A stretch of 64,000 nt of DNA, from positions 1 through 64,000 of the forward strand of contig JAFRCV010000013.1 of assembly GCA_017404205.1 (NCBI GenBank), read 5' to 3'. The position numbers and the translations under genes were made by a program. This DNA is from Erysipelotrichaceae bacterium (lineage in GTDB: Bacteria; Bacillota_I; Bacilli_A; Erysipelotrichales; Erysipelotrichaceae). The notes beneath the pieces are model-generated. The model did no database searches. It saw only the letters and a program-made list of their open reading frames with translations, and was not told where the DNA came from. Below, piece by piece: positions 42,394-51,854 of this stretch; within the stretch, counting starts at the first letter, position 1; every line of letters starts with the position of its first letter.

Positions 42394-44028
42394 ATGGACA
42401 ATAAAAAAATTAAACAGTCAGTTATTGTGGCAGCATTAACCTCAACTTTTGGTATTTTTATATCAAAAGCTTTGGGTCTTTTATATTATGCACCACTAAG
42501 TGCTTTAGCCGGTGAAAGCAATATGGCTTTCTATTCAATAACTTATACTTATTATGACATCTTATTAAAGATATCTAGTGCAGGCATACCTTTTGCGATT
42601 GCTGCATTAGTTGCAAGATATTACATCAAAGAGGACTATAAGACAGTACTACTTGTAAGGAAACTTGGCGTATCGATGATAATGGGCCTAAGTTTTATAG
42701 TTGCTCTTATCTTTTTAATTATTTCAAAACCATTAGCCGCTCAATCGATGGGCGCTAGTGCAAGTTTAGAAGATATTAAACATCTACAAGTTTTATTTCT
42801 TATTTTAGTAATAGCTGTAATTCTTGTGCCTTTTTTAAGTGCCATCAGAGGTTATTATCAAGGCTTAAAGAGACTTGATTTATATGGATCAAGCCAAGCT
42901 TTAGAACAATTCGTAAGAGTTTTTTCGATTATTCTTTTAGCTTTCTTGCTTGTAAGAGTCTTTCGTTTTGAAACAATATATGCAATATATGGTGCTGTGG
43001 CTGCTGCTGGTATTGCGGCACTTGTCACGATTATTTTCTTTATCTTTATGACTAAAGAAGATAACAAACGAATCAATGAACTTGTAGAAAAACAAGAAAA
43101 TGCTGCTGTTTCTAAAAAGTTAATCATTAAAGAAATACTTTCTTTAGGTCTTCCTTATTTATTAATATCTTTTTTAGGAAGTATCAGTCCACTAATTAAT
43201 ACTACTTTCTTTTTAGATACGGTCACAAAAGCGGGAGTTGATATAGAATTTGCGAAATTATCAATGGGCATCTTGCAAGCTAATTGCAATAAATTAGGAG
43301 CTATTCCCCAAGTTTTGACTATTGGCTTTTCCGCAAGTCTTGTACCTTATCTTGTTGAAACTCTAGAACAACAAGATTATAAAAAATTAAGTAAACAAAT
43401 TGTACAAATTTTAGATACCGTCTTATATATATTGATACCTGTAATTGTGATATTTATATTCTTTGCTAGAGATATCTATTTTATAATGTATGGCAATTCA
43501 AATTTAGATTTAGGAACTAGATTATTTAGAATGTCTAATTTTGTGACATTTACAGATACTGTAGCACCTATTTTATCAAGCATCATGATTACACTAAAGC
43601 TTAGAAAGGAAGCTGCATTCACATTAATTACTTCAATCATAATTAAGTTTATAAGCTTCTTCTTCTTTGTGAGAAACTTTGGCGCTGAGGGCATGGTTTA
43701 TTCGACAGCTTTAAGTAGTCTGTCAGTTATTGCTTTTTATTTATTAATTCTAAAAAAGAAATTTGGTATTCGTTTTGTTAAGACATTAAAGAGAAGTTTA
43801 TTTATTTTAGGTAGTTCATTAGTGGTAGTTGCGCCAATTGCTGCAATTGCTTATTTAATCCCATTTGATTATACTTCAAGAATTCTTGACATCTTAAAGA
43901 TGGGCGTTATTGGCGTTATCATTGTAATCTTATATTATTTAGTAAGTGCTAAACTGAGCCTTCCACAAAAAATCTTTGGCATTGATAAACTTACACCAAA
44001 GACTTTATTATCAAAATTCAGAGCTTGA
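42394..44028 (+). CDS. murJ: MOP-family lipid-linked precursor flippase (YtgP/MurJ type)
   Basis: 544-aa membrane protein with about 14 helices. The N-terminal block SVIVAALTSTFGIFISKALGLLYYAPLSALAG, the intervening IRGYYQGLKRLDLYGSSQALEQFVRV and the C-terminal half match the SpoVB/YtgP branch of the MOP exporters. YtgP flips lipid II in Bacillus. murC 5 kb upstream supports a peptidoglycan role, but a capsule/teichoic precursor flippase cannot be excluded. Confidence 0.82.
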   Translation: MDNKKIKQSVIVAALTSTFGIFISKALGLLYYAPLSALAGESNMAFYSITYTYYDILLKISSAGIPFAIAALVARYYIKEDYKTVLLVRKLGVSMIMGLSFIVALIFLIISKPLAAQSMGASASLEDIKHLQVLFLILVIAVILVPFLSAIRGYYQGLKRLDLYGSSQALEQFVRVFSIILLAFLLVRVFRFETIYAIYGAVAAAGIAALVTIIFFIFMTKEDNKRINELVEKQENAAVSKKLIIKEILSLGLPYLLISFLGSISPLINTTFFLDTVTKAGVDIEFAKLSMGILQANCNKLGAIPQVLTIGFSASLVPYLVETLEQQDYKKLSKQIVQILDTVLYILIPVIVIFIFFARDIYFIMYGNSNLDLGTRLFRMSNFVTFTDTVAPILSSIMITLKLRKEAAFTLITSIIIKFISFFFFVRNFGAEGMVYSTALSSLSVIAFYLLILKKKFGIRFVKTLKRSLFILGSSLVVVAPIAAIAYLIPFDYTSRILDILKMGVIGVIIVILYYLVSAKLSLPQKIFGIDKLTPKTLLSKFRA

Positions 44029-44877
44029 TTTTAAATAATCAATCACCTCATCAATTAATATTGGCGGTGTACTTGCACCAGCGCTTATATAGATCTTATT
44101 CATACCGATAAGGTCTTTTTTATTTATGTCATCTTTTGATGAGATCAAGAAAACTTTTTTAAAGTTGTTTTTGCCTATTGCGACAAGCTTATTTGTATTG
44201 TTGGATTTTGCATCACCAACAACATATAAAACATCACCATCTTTAATATCCATTATGGCTTTTTGCCTAGCTGATGTAGCGTTGCATATTTCTTCTTGAA
44301 TAATACAATTTTGATATTTGTTTTTTAAATAGCCAAATATTTCTTTTAATTCAATAAAAGACATTGTTGTTTGATTTGTCACAAATATCTTATCATTATC
44401 TATTTTTAATTCATCGATATCTTCTTTACTGCTTATTAAATGTATTTTATTGGAAATAGAAATAACAGCTTCAGCTTCAGGGTGTTTTCTTTTTCCAAAA
44501 TAAATGACATCATAATCATTATTTAAATATTCTTTAATTATTTCTTTTGTTTTTAAAACATCTACACAAGTGGCATCTATGGTAATTAAGCCTTTTTGCT
44601 TGGCTATATTTTTTATCTTGTCATCTATACCATGTGCTGTAAAAATAACTACACCATCATCAATTGTTTCCAAAAGTTCTTGTTTGCTTAATTTTGAATC
44701 ATCCAAGCTAACTATTCCCATTTTACTTAATTCATCAGTTACAAATTGATTGTGAACAATCATACCTAAAATATAGATATTTTCTTCTGGATAATCTTTT
44801 TTAGCTTTTTTTACGATGTTAATGGCGTTTACTACACCTTTACAATATCCACTTGGTATTACTCTTTTGATTTCCAT
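44011..44877 (-). CDS. ispH: 4-hydroxy-3-methylbut-2-enyl diphosphate reductase
   Basis: 288-aa [4Fe-4S] enzyme, last step of the MEP isoprenoid pathway (HMBPP to IPP/DMAPP). The three cluster cysteines are in PSGYCKGV, DATC and EICNATSARQ. HNQFV and AHG give the conserved His; HPEAEA gives the catalytic Glu; SAGASTPP is the C-terminal phosphate-binding block. Its 3' end overlaps murJ by 18 nt, tail to tail. Its ATG lies 6 nt after TGTTAAAAT (leaderless). Confidence 0.94.
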   Translation of the reverse strand: MEIKRVIPSGYCKGVVNAINIVKKAKKDYPEENIYILGMIVHNQFVTDELSKMGIVSLDDSKLSKQELLETIDDGVVIFTAHGIDDKIKNIAKQKGLITIDATCVDVLKTKEIIKEYLNNDYDVIYFGKRKHPEAEAVISISNKIHLISSKEDIDELKIDNDKIFVTNQTTMSFIELKEIFGYLKNKYQNCIIQEEICNATSARQKAIMDIKDGDVLYVVGDAKSNNTNKLVAIGKNNFKKVFLISSKDDINKKDLIGMNKIYISAGASTPPILIDEVIDYLKSSSEF

Positions 44878-44883
44878 ATTCCA

Positions 44884-44901
44884 ATTTTAACATGTTATAA
44901 T
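44884..44901. promoter_or_regulatory. Abutting divergent extended -10 boxes, ispH (-) and cshB-like (+)
   Basis: ATTTTAACATGTTATAAT reads as TGTTAAAAT on minus (44884-44892) and TGTTATAAT on plus (44893-44901), placed back to back with no gap. Each is followed by 6 or 7 nt and then its start codon, so one 18-bp near-palindrome appears to fire two leaderless mRNAs. Confidence 0.65.
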
Positions 44902-44908
44902 TTTTTCG

Positions 44909-46240
44909 ATGAAAAAGACAACAGAAAAATTTTTAGAGTTAAATGGTTTTAAGGAATTAAGCAAGGTTCAAAAAAGTGTAAAAGAATACACTGATAATAA
45001 AAAAGACCTTATTGCGATTTCTAAAACAGGAACTGGTAAGACACATGCTTATTTGATTCCCATTGCGGAAATGATTAATCCTAAGTCAAATAAGACACAA
45101 GTTTTAATATCTTTGCCTACTAGAGAACTTGCCTATCAAGTATATTTGAATGCTAAAGTATTATGCGATGTATTTGAAGATTTGCGTATATCTTTATTAG
45201 CTGGAGGAAGTGATCGTAAAAGAAGTAAAGATAAACTAGAAAATAATACACCTCATATCATAATTGGAACACCTGGCAGAATTAAAGACATTTTTGAAAG
45301 TAATTTAATAAGGGTTGATTTTGTACAAATGTTTGTCATTGATGAAGCTGATATGACCTTAGAATATGGCTTTTTAGAAGATATCGATTCAGTATTTTCA
45401 CATATGGTTAAAAACCCTGAAGTGTTATGTTTTAGTGCAACTTTTCCAAAAGAGCTTCAGATTTTTACTAAGAAATATTTAAATAATCCAAAGCTTATAC
45501 AAGTTGAAGACAAAAAAAGAGATCCAAAAATTGATCATATTTTAGTTCCTTGTAAACACAAAGATTATAAAGACAAATTATTAGATTTATTGCCTTTGAT
45601 AAATCCTTATATTTGTTTGATATTTGCGAATTCAAAAGATGAAGCAGATAAAACATATGAATTATTAAGAGAAAAGAATTATCGTGTATTATTACTTCAT
45701 GGTGGTCTTGAATCAAGAGATAGACAAAAAGCTATTAAAGCATTAAATAATAAAGAATATACCTATGTTGTCGCTAGCGATGTGGCCAGCAGAGGAATAG
45801 ATATTGATGGTATAAGCCATGTTATTTCACTTGGCTTTCCACGCAAACTTGAATTTTATATTCATAGAGCTGGTAGAACTGGTCGCAATACCAAAGATGG
45901 AACGGTATATGCTTTATACAAAGATGAAGATATTAATGCTATTAAAAGTCTTGAAAGCAAGGGCATTAAATTTAACGCTCAAGATATAAAGAATGATGAA
46001 TTTAAAAATGTTAAATCGCCTACTTATAAAAGACCAAGAAAAAATGATGAAGTAGAAAAAGAAATTGCTAAGACTTTAAGAAGAAAAAATGAAAAGGTAA
46101 AACCTAATTATAAAAAGAAGAAAAAGGAAGCAATAGAGAAGATTAAACGTAAACAAAGAAGAGAATATATTAGAAATAAAATCAAAGAAGAAAGAAAAGA
46201 AAGATATCGTTTACAAGCAAGAAAGAACAATGAAGAATAA
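44909..46240 (+). CDS. DEAD-box RNA helicase (CshB/YqfR-like)
   Basis: 443 aa. Q-motif region FKELSKVQKSV, motif I SKTGTGKTHAY, Ib GTPGRI, II VIDEADM, III CFSATF, then the second RecA lobe with SRGIDIDGISHVI and HRAGRTGRN. A very basic tail of about 85 residues (KKKKKEAIEKIKRKQRRE...) should bind RNA. In B. subtilis cshB (yqfR) is close to ispH (yqfP), which supports CshB. Leaderless by position. It ends in a terminator hairpin. Confidence 0.87.
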   Translation: MKKTTEKFLELNGFKELSKVQKSVKEYTDNKKDLIAISKTGTGKTHAYLIPIAEMINPKSNKTQVLISLPTRELAYQVYLNAKVLCDVFEDLRISLLAGGSDRKRSKDKLENNTPHIIIGTPGRIKDIFESNLIRVDFVQMFVIDEADMTLEYGFLEDIDSVFSHMVKNPEVLCFSATFPKELQIFTKKYLNNPKLIQVEDKKRDPKIDHILVPCKHKDYKDKLLDLLPLINPYICLIFANSKDEADKTYELLREKNYRVLLLHGGLESRDRQKAIKALNNKEYTYVVASDVASRGIDIDGISHVISLGFPRKLEFYIHRAGRTGRNTKDGTVYALYKDEDINAIKSLESKGIKFNAQDIKNDEFKNVKSPTYKRPRKNDEVEKEIAKTLRRKNEKVKPNYKKKKKEAIEKIKRKQRREYIRNKIKEERKERYRLQARKNNEE

Positions 46241-46252
46241 TTGTTCTTTTTT
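46222..46252 (+). terminator. Terminator of the helicase gene
   Basis: Stem AAAGAACAAT / ATTGTTCTTT (46222-46231 / 46240-46249), 8-nt loop, then a T run. The 5' arm is within the last codons. Confidence 0.85.
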
Positions 46253-46306
46253 GTAGGCTTCTACATAAGATATAATACATATAGTTAAATAATATCGAGG
46301 TAGGGA

Positions 46307-47590
46307 ATGAAAATAGGCTTTATATCTCTTGGCTGTGCCAAAAATTTAGTTGATAGTGAATATCTTATTGGTTTATTAGATGACCCATTTTTTGAAGTAG
46401 AAAGCAATCCCAATAAATGTGATGCAATTATAATCAATACCTGTGCTTTTATTGAATCGGCAAGAGAAGAAGCTATTAATACCATTATTGAAATTGGCGA
46501 ATTAAAGCAGAAGAATCTTCAATATTTGATTGTAACAGGATGTCTTGCACAAAGATATTATCAAGAATGTATTGATGAATTAAATGAAGTTGATTTATTT
46601 GTTCGTATTGATCAATATGGCGAAATTGATAAATTATTAAGCCAATTATTTAAACATGAAATAAAGAGTTCTTATGGTAAAACACGTAAGTTAATAAATA
46701 ATAATTATAGTGCTTATTTAAAAATAGGCGATGGTTGTAATAATTGTTGCACATATTGTGCTATTCCACTTATTAGAGGCAAATATCATTCATATCCTGA
46801 AAAAGAAATCATTGATGAAGCAAAACGATTATATTCTTTAGGTGTAAAAGAACTTAATGTTGTTGCCCAAGATACAACAACATATGGTAAAGATATTGAT
46901 ACATCATTAGCTAATTTATTAAAGAAATTAGATGAAATAGATTTTAAATGGATAAGAGTTTTATATATGTATCCTGATGAAATAGATGAAGACTTATTAC
47001 AAACAATAAAAAATAGTAAGCATATATTGCCTTATTTTGATATTCCAATTCAATATGGAAATGATAAGATATTAAAATTAATGAATCGAAGAGGCACAGT
47101 TCAAGAAATTAAGGCTTGTATTAAAAGAATAAGAGAGTTAATGCCTGGCGCTGTTATTCGTACGACAATGATAGTTGGCTTTCCTTATGAAGATGATGAA
47201 AGCTTTAAGGATACTTTAGATTTCATTGAAGATATTAGATTTGATTCTTTAGGTGCATATACATATTCTAAAGAAGAAGATACTAAGGCCTATGATATGC
47301 CACAAATTCCAGAAGAATTAGCTAAGAAAAGATATGATGAAATGATGCTTCTTCAACAAAAAATCGCCTTTGAAAAAAATGCTGAAAGAATCGGGCAAAA
47401 GCTAACGGTTTTAATTGAAAGGCATGAGGGCTTATTTAATCGTTATGTTGGTCGAAGCATGCTTTCTGCACCCGATGGAATTGATGGTGTTGTATATATA
47501 AAAACAGATAAAGAGCTTCAAAATGGCGTTTTTGTGGATGTAGAAATAATTGATTATAAAGACTATGATTTAATTGGCAAGATTGTATGA
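46307..47590 (+). CDS. rimO: RimO, ribosomal protein S12 methylthiotransferase
   Basis: 427-aa radical SAM methylthiotransferase that modifies Asp88 of S12. N-terminal MTTase domain SLGCAKNLVDSEYL with further Cys at INTCAF and TGCLAQ for the auxiliary cluster; radical SAM CxxxCxxC in GDGCNNCCTYCAIP; C-terminal TRAM domain (KLTVLIERHEGLFNRYVGRS...). The PLIRGKYHSYPEKEI stretch favours RimO over MiaB. TATAAT at 46271-46276 and GAGG give a leadered transcript. Confidence 0.93.
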   Translation: MKIGFISLGCAKNLVDSEYLIGLLDDPFFEVESNPNKCDAIIINTCAFIESAREEAINTIIEIGELKQKNLQYLIVTGCLAQRYYQECIDELNEVDLFVRIDQYGEIDKLLSQLFKHEIKSSYGKTRKLINNNYSAYLKIGDGCNNCCTYCAIPLIRGKYHSYPEKEIIDEAKRLYSLGVKELNVVAQDTTTYGKDIDTSLANLLKKLDEIDFKWIRVLYMYPDEIDEDLLQTIKNSKHILPYFDIPIQYGNDKILKLMNRRGTVQEIKACIKRIRELMPGAVIRTTMIVGFPYEDDESFKDTLDFIEDIRFDSLGAYTYSKEEDTKAYDMPQIPEELAKKRYDEMMLLQQKIAFEKNAERIGQKLTVLIERHEGLFNRYVGRSMLSAPDGIDGVVYIKTDKELQNGVFVDVEIIDYKDYDLIGKIV

Positions 47591-47647
47591 TTGATTTGAA
47601 TTTTCTAAATAAACAATATGGTCTAAAATATTATTAGAGGAAGAAAG

Positions 47648-48538
47648 ATGGGATATTATATTGGCGTAGATTTAGGTGGCACCAATGTTCGTGTCGCAAA
47701 ATTTGATGAGAATTATAATTTATTGCAAGAATTTATCGAAGAATCTCATGGAAGTAGTGGGCCAAGAGAATTAGTTCGTGATACGATTTTTTCAATGTTA
47801 GATAGAGTTGAAAACATCGAGAATTGTAAGGGGATAGGTGTAGCTATACCAGGACCTGTTGATGTAAAAAGAAGAGTGATGTCAATTGCTAATAATTTAC
47901 CTGGATTTGAAAATTATCCTTTGGCTTCAATGATTGAAGAAAAATATAAATTACCGGTAATGCTTGAAAATGATGCTAATGTTGCTGGTCTTGCGGAAGC
48001 ACTTAATGGTGCTGGCAAAGGCAAAGATATTGTTTATTACATTACACATTCAACAGGAATTGGTGGGGCTTTAATAGTTAATGGAAAAATTATTTCTGGA
48101 CAGATGGGTTTTGCTGGAGAAATTGGGAACATAATTGTTAAAGATAATGGACAAGAAGGAAGATATTTAAATCCTGGTGCTATTGAAGCTGAATCATCAG
48201 GTAGTGCATTAACTAGAAAAGCTAAAATCATATATGGTGATAATGCTGACTCTAAATATTTATTTGAAATGGCAAGAAATAACGATCCTAAAGCTATAGC
48301 TTTAATTGATGATATGGCCAACGACATGGGTAGATTACTTGCAACTATTGGTCAAATCATCGATCCTGATATATTTGTTATTGGTGGTGGCGTTTCAAAT
48401 AATAGTGATTATTATTGGCCACAAATGATTGAAGCTTACCATAAGTATTTCAATGGAATAAAATATGCCGAAATAAAAAAAGCTGAATTAAAAGAACCAG
48501 GAGTTCTTGGTGCCGCTTTATTAGTAAAAGGAGTTTAA
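47648..48538 (+). CDS. ROK-family sugar kinase, zinc-ligand-less
   Basis: 296-aa ASKHA-fold kinase. ATP loop YIGVDLGGTNVRVAKFD, PGPVD, LENDANVAGLAEA with the catalytic Asp, and TGIGGALIVNGKIISG. The usual zinc site ExGH...CxCGxxGCxE is changed: GEIGN replaces GEIGH and YLNPGAIEAESSG replaces the CxCGxxGCxE segment, so all zinc ligands are lost. Glucokinase is the first guess, supported by galM-galK-alr following at 1-2 nt gaps. Confidence 0.85.
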   Translation: MGYYIGVDLGGTNVRVAKFDENYNLLQEFIEESHGSSGPRELVRDTIFSMLDRVENIENCKGIGVAIPGPVDVKRRVMSIANNLPGFENYPLASMIEEKYKLPVMLENDANVAGLAEALNGAGKGKDIVYYITHSTGIGGALIVNGKIISGQMGFAGEIGNIIVKDNGQEGRYLNPGAIEAESSGSALTRKAKIIYGDNADSKYLFEMARNNDPKAIALIDDMANDMGRLLATIGQIIDPDIFVIGGGVSNNSDYYWPQMIEAYHKYFNGIKYAEIKKAELKEPGVLGAALLVKGV

Positions 48539-48539
48539 G

Positions 48540-49505
48540 ATGATTTATTCAATAGAAAACAATTATTTATTAGTAAAAGTTTCTAATCTAGGAGCAACTT
48601 TAGTTTCTTTCATTGATAAAAAAACTAATACTGATATTGTTTTGGGCTTTGATGATGAAAGAGGATATATGAAATATAGCGGTGCTCATATGGGAGCTAG
48701 CGTTGGTCGCAACGCTAATCGTATCGCTAGTGGAAACTTTAATATCAACGGCATCAACTACCAATTATCTATTAATGATGGCAACAACAATCTTCACAGT
48801 GGTGCAAGCGATTTCGCATTTAGAAGTTTTGATGTTAAAGAAATAAAGAAAGATTCAATCACCTTTTCCTTATTTGATGGCGACATGTCAGGGGGTTTTC
48901 CTGGTAATTTAAATTTAGAGATAAGCTATAAATTAGAAGACAATCATTTATTATTTTCATTTAAAGGAATTTGTGATAAAGATAGTATATTCAATATCAC
49001 AAATCATGCTTATTTCAATTTAAATGGTGGAAGTAGCGATATTTTAAATCACAATTTAAAAATATTCACTGATAAAATGTCCTTGAATAATGATGAATGT
49101 ATGGCGACAGATAAAATCATTAATGTTAGAAATACAAGCTTTGATTTTAGTGAGCTAAATAATATTGGTAATAATTTCTTAAAGAAAGAAGAAAATTTCT
49201 CAAATGGTGGAATAGATCACAATTATATTTTAGGCGACATTGGCGACAAGGATGTTGCGATATTGAATAATGATAAATTAGAATTAAAGATTAGTTCTGA
49301 TCTACCATGTGTGCATATTTATACTGGCAATTTTATGAATAATATTCTTGGCAAAAACAACACAACCTATCAAAAACATTGGGCAATTTGTCTTGAATGT
49401 GATTATTATCCTAATGGTATTAATTATGAAAATGTTTTAAAACCAATTATAAAAGCTAATCAAGAAGTTAGCCATTATATAAAATATACAGTGAGGGGTT
49501 TGTAA
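48540..49505 (+). CDS. galM: Aldose 1-epimerase (galactose mutarotase)
   Basis: 321 aa. Catalyses alpha/beta anomer exchange of galactose or glucose before phosphorylation. Seen: GASVGRNANRIASGNF with the substrate-binding Arg, DGNNNLHSG with an active-site His, NITNHAYFNLNGG with the catalytic-type His, and HIYTGNFMNN towards the C-terminus. It is followed 1 nt later by galK, consistent with galactose use. Confidence 0.92.
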   Translation: MIYSIENNYLLVKVSNLGATLVSFIDKKTNTDIVLGFDDERGYMKYSGAHMGASVGRNANRIASGNFNINGINYQLSINDGNNNLHSGASDFAFRSFDVKEIKKDSITFSLFDGDMSGGFPGNLNLEISYKLEDNHLLFSFKGICDKDSIFNITNHAYFNLNGGSSDILNHNLKIFTDKMSLNNDECMATDKIINVRNTSFDFSELNNIGNNFLKKEENFSNGGIDHNYILGDIGDKDVAILNNDKLELKISSDLPCVHIYTGNFMNNILGKNNTTYQKHWAICLECDYYPNGINYENVLKPIIKANQEVSHYIKYTVRGL

Positions 49506-49506
49506 A

Positions 49507-50784
49507 ATGTTATATGAAGAATTAAATAAATACATTGATGAAAATGAAATTGACGATGTATTAAAAAAGATAAAACGCCAAGATGATATAACAGATGAAA
49601 AAGAAAGATATCATCGCATTTTAAATGCCGCAAGGAAACGTTTTGGTGATGGCGATTGGCATTTTATTTCTTCTCCTGGAAGAAGCGAGATTGGTGGTAA
49701 CCATACTGATCATCAACATGGGCATGTTGTTGCGGCATCTTTGGATATCGATAATTTATGTGCTGTAAAGCCAAATGGCGAAAACATCTGTATATTTGTT
49801 GATAAGAAATTTAAAGACTGTATTATCAATTTAGATAATCTTGAACCTGTTGAAGAAGAAAAGAATACAAGTGCATCATTGATTAGAGGCATTGCAGCGC
49901 GACTAAAAGAATTAGGCTATGAAATAGGTGGCTTTGATGCTTATTGTGATTCAGAAGTATTAATTGGTTCAGGCATTTCATCTAGTGCCTGCTATGAGGT
50001 CATGCTAGTAGAAATATTTAATTGTCTGTTTAATAATTGTTCCATCTCTCCTAAAGATAGGGCATTAATTGCTCAATATGCCGAAAACAATTATTTTGGT
50101 AAGCCTTGCGGACTAATGGATCAGTTGGCTATCTCTGTTGGTGGATTAGTTGCTGTAGATTTTGAAGATCCTAATAATCCTAAAATTGATTCATATGATT
50201 TTGATTTTAGCGATTACGGTTATGAATTTTTCTTAATCAATACTAAAGGTAGTCATGCCAATTTAAATGATGAATATGCAGCTGTGACAAGAGAAATAAA
50301 AGAAGTTGCTAATTTGATGAATGTTGAAGTATTAAGAGATAAAAGTGCTAATTATTTCTTTGAAAATATAAAAGATTTAAGAGAAAGTTTAAATAATGAT
50401 CGTGCATTATTAAGAGCTTTCCATTATTACAATGAAGATAAAAGAGCTATAAAACTTGAAAGCGCTATTGCTTGCAAGGATATTGAAAAGATTTTAAGAT
50501 TAATAAAAGAATCAGGCCGATCTAGTTATATGTATCTTCAAAATGTATATCCTGCAAGTATGCCAGATAGACAGCCTTGTGCCATTGGTTTAGCTCTATC
50601 TGATTACATTCTTAATGATTTAGGAGCGTATCGTATTCATGGCGGTGGCTTTGCGGGAACGATTCAAGCCTTTGTGCCAAAGAATTTAACAGAAGGTTAT
50701 AAGGCGGCTTTATCACTTATGTTTGGTGATGATGCTATTCTTGAAGTTAAAATAAGACCTTTTGGTACTAAAACAATTATTTAA
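49507..50784 (+). CDS. galK: Galactokinase (GHMP family)
   Basis: 425 aa, longer than the about 390 of classical GalK. The signature near the N-terminus is GRSEIGGNHTDHQHGHVVAAS (GHTD-like sugar site); the ATP loop is IGSGISSSACYEVML; GLMDQLAISVGG contains the base Asp; HGGGFAGTIQAFV is the third GHMP motif. Makes galactose-1-phosphate. galT and galE are not in this window. Extra residues are mostly N-terminal (about 1-50). Confidence 0.9.
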   Translation: MLYEELNKYIDENEIDDVLKKIKRQDDITDEKERYHRILNAARKRFGDGDWHFISSPGRSEIGGNHTDHQHGHVVAASLDIDNLCAVKPNGENICIFVDKKFKDCIINLDNLEPVEEEKNTSASLIRGIAARLKELGYEIGGFDAYCDSEVLIGSGISSSACYEVMLVEIFNCLFNNCSISPKDRALIAQYAENNYFGKPCGLMDQLAISVGGLVAVDFEDPNNPKIDSYDFDFSDYGYEFFLINTKGSHANLNDEYAAVTREIKEVANLMNVEVLRDKSANYFFENIKDLRESLNNDRALLRAFHYYNEDKRAIKLESAIACKDIEKILRLIKESGRSSYMYLQNVYPASMPDRQPCAIGLALSDYILNDLGAYRIHGGGFAGTIQAFVPKNLTEGYKAALSLMFGDDAILEVKIRPFGTKTII

Positions 50785-50786
50785 TT

Positions 50787-51824
50787 ATGGAAAAAACATG
50801 GATAGAAATTAGTCTTCAAAGTATTAAAGATAATTTTGAACTGATCAAAAAGAAAGCTAATGGCGCTTTTATTTGTCCTGTAATTAAAGATAATGCTTAT
50901 GGACATGGTGCTGTTAGGCTTGGAAAAGTATATGAAGAGTTAGGCGCTGATTATTTTGCTGTTAGTAATATTAAAGAAGCTTTAGAATTAAGAAACGCAA
51001 ATATTAAAACACCTATTTTGATTTTGGGTTATACGCCAATTGAAAGAATCAATGATGTTTATGAAAACAATATAACGCAATGTATTTTTTCTTTAGCTTA
51101 TGCAAAGGAAATTAATGATTTAAATAAAAAAATAAAGTGTCACCTCAAAGTTGATAGTGGCATGAACAGAATTGGTTTTAAAGATTTAAACGAAATGCTT
51201 GAAGCAACAAAATTAACTAATTTAGATTTTGAAGGAATCTTTACCCATTTTTCTGATGTTGATGATGAAGATTTTACAGAAAAACAATTCTCGTATTTTA
51301 TGAATGTCATTGCTGAATTAAATAAAAGAGGTATTTCATTTAAAATAAGACATTGTGCTAACTCGGGCGCTTTATTTAAATATGAAAAATATAATTTGGA
51401 CATGGTAAGACCAGGCATTGTTTTATATGGACTTGGAGGATATGAGGGGCTTAAACAAGCACTTCAATTAAAATCAATCATTTCTCATATTAAAACAATC
51501 AAGGCTGGTGAATATGTTGGTTATAATCGTAAATTTATAGCTAAAAAAGATATAAAGGTCGCAACAATTCCAATAGGTTATGGCGATGGTTATTTAAGGG
51601 CAAATGCTCAAAAAAATGTTGTTTATATAAAGAATCAAAAAGCTAAGATCTTAGGCAATATTTGTATGGATCAAATGATGGTTGATGTTAGCGATATTGA
51701 TTGTAAGGTATATGATGAAGTTTTGATTTATGGGGATTTAGAAGAAATTGCGAAAAATATAGGAACAATTTCATATGAACTAATATGCACATTGAATGCT
51801 AGGGTCCCTGCATATTATTTATAA
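50787..51824 (+). CDS. alr: Alanine racemase
   Basis: 345-aa PLP enzyme that makes D-Ala for peptidoglycan. The PLP lysine is in PVIKDNAYGHG (about 32-42) and the second catalytic Tyr in VGYNRKF; MVRPGIVLYGL, IPIGYGDGYLR and GNICMDQMMVDVS are further family blocks. Slightly short (about 370 is usual). Two nt after galK, so it is read in the same operon. Confidence 0.94.
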   Translation: MEKTWIEISLQSIKDNFELIKKKANGAFICPVIKDNAYGHGAVRLGKVYEELGADYFAVSNIKEALELRNANIKTPILILGYTPIERINDVYENNITQCIFSLAYAKEINDLNKKIKCHLKVDSGMNRIGFKDLNEMLEATKLTNLDFEGIFTHFSDVDDEDFTEKQFSYFMNVIAELNKRGISFKIRHCANSGALFKYEKYNLDMVRPGIVLYGLGGYEGLKQALQLKSIISHIKTIKAGEYVGYNRKFIAKKDIKVATIPIGYGDGYLRANAQKNVVYIKNQKAKILGNICMDQMMVDVSDIDCKVYDEVLIYGDLEEIAKNIGTISYELICTLNARVPAYYL

Positions 51825-51854
51825 TAAATGATATAATATAGACAAGGATAGAAT

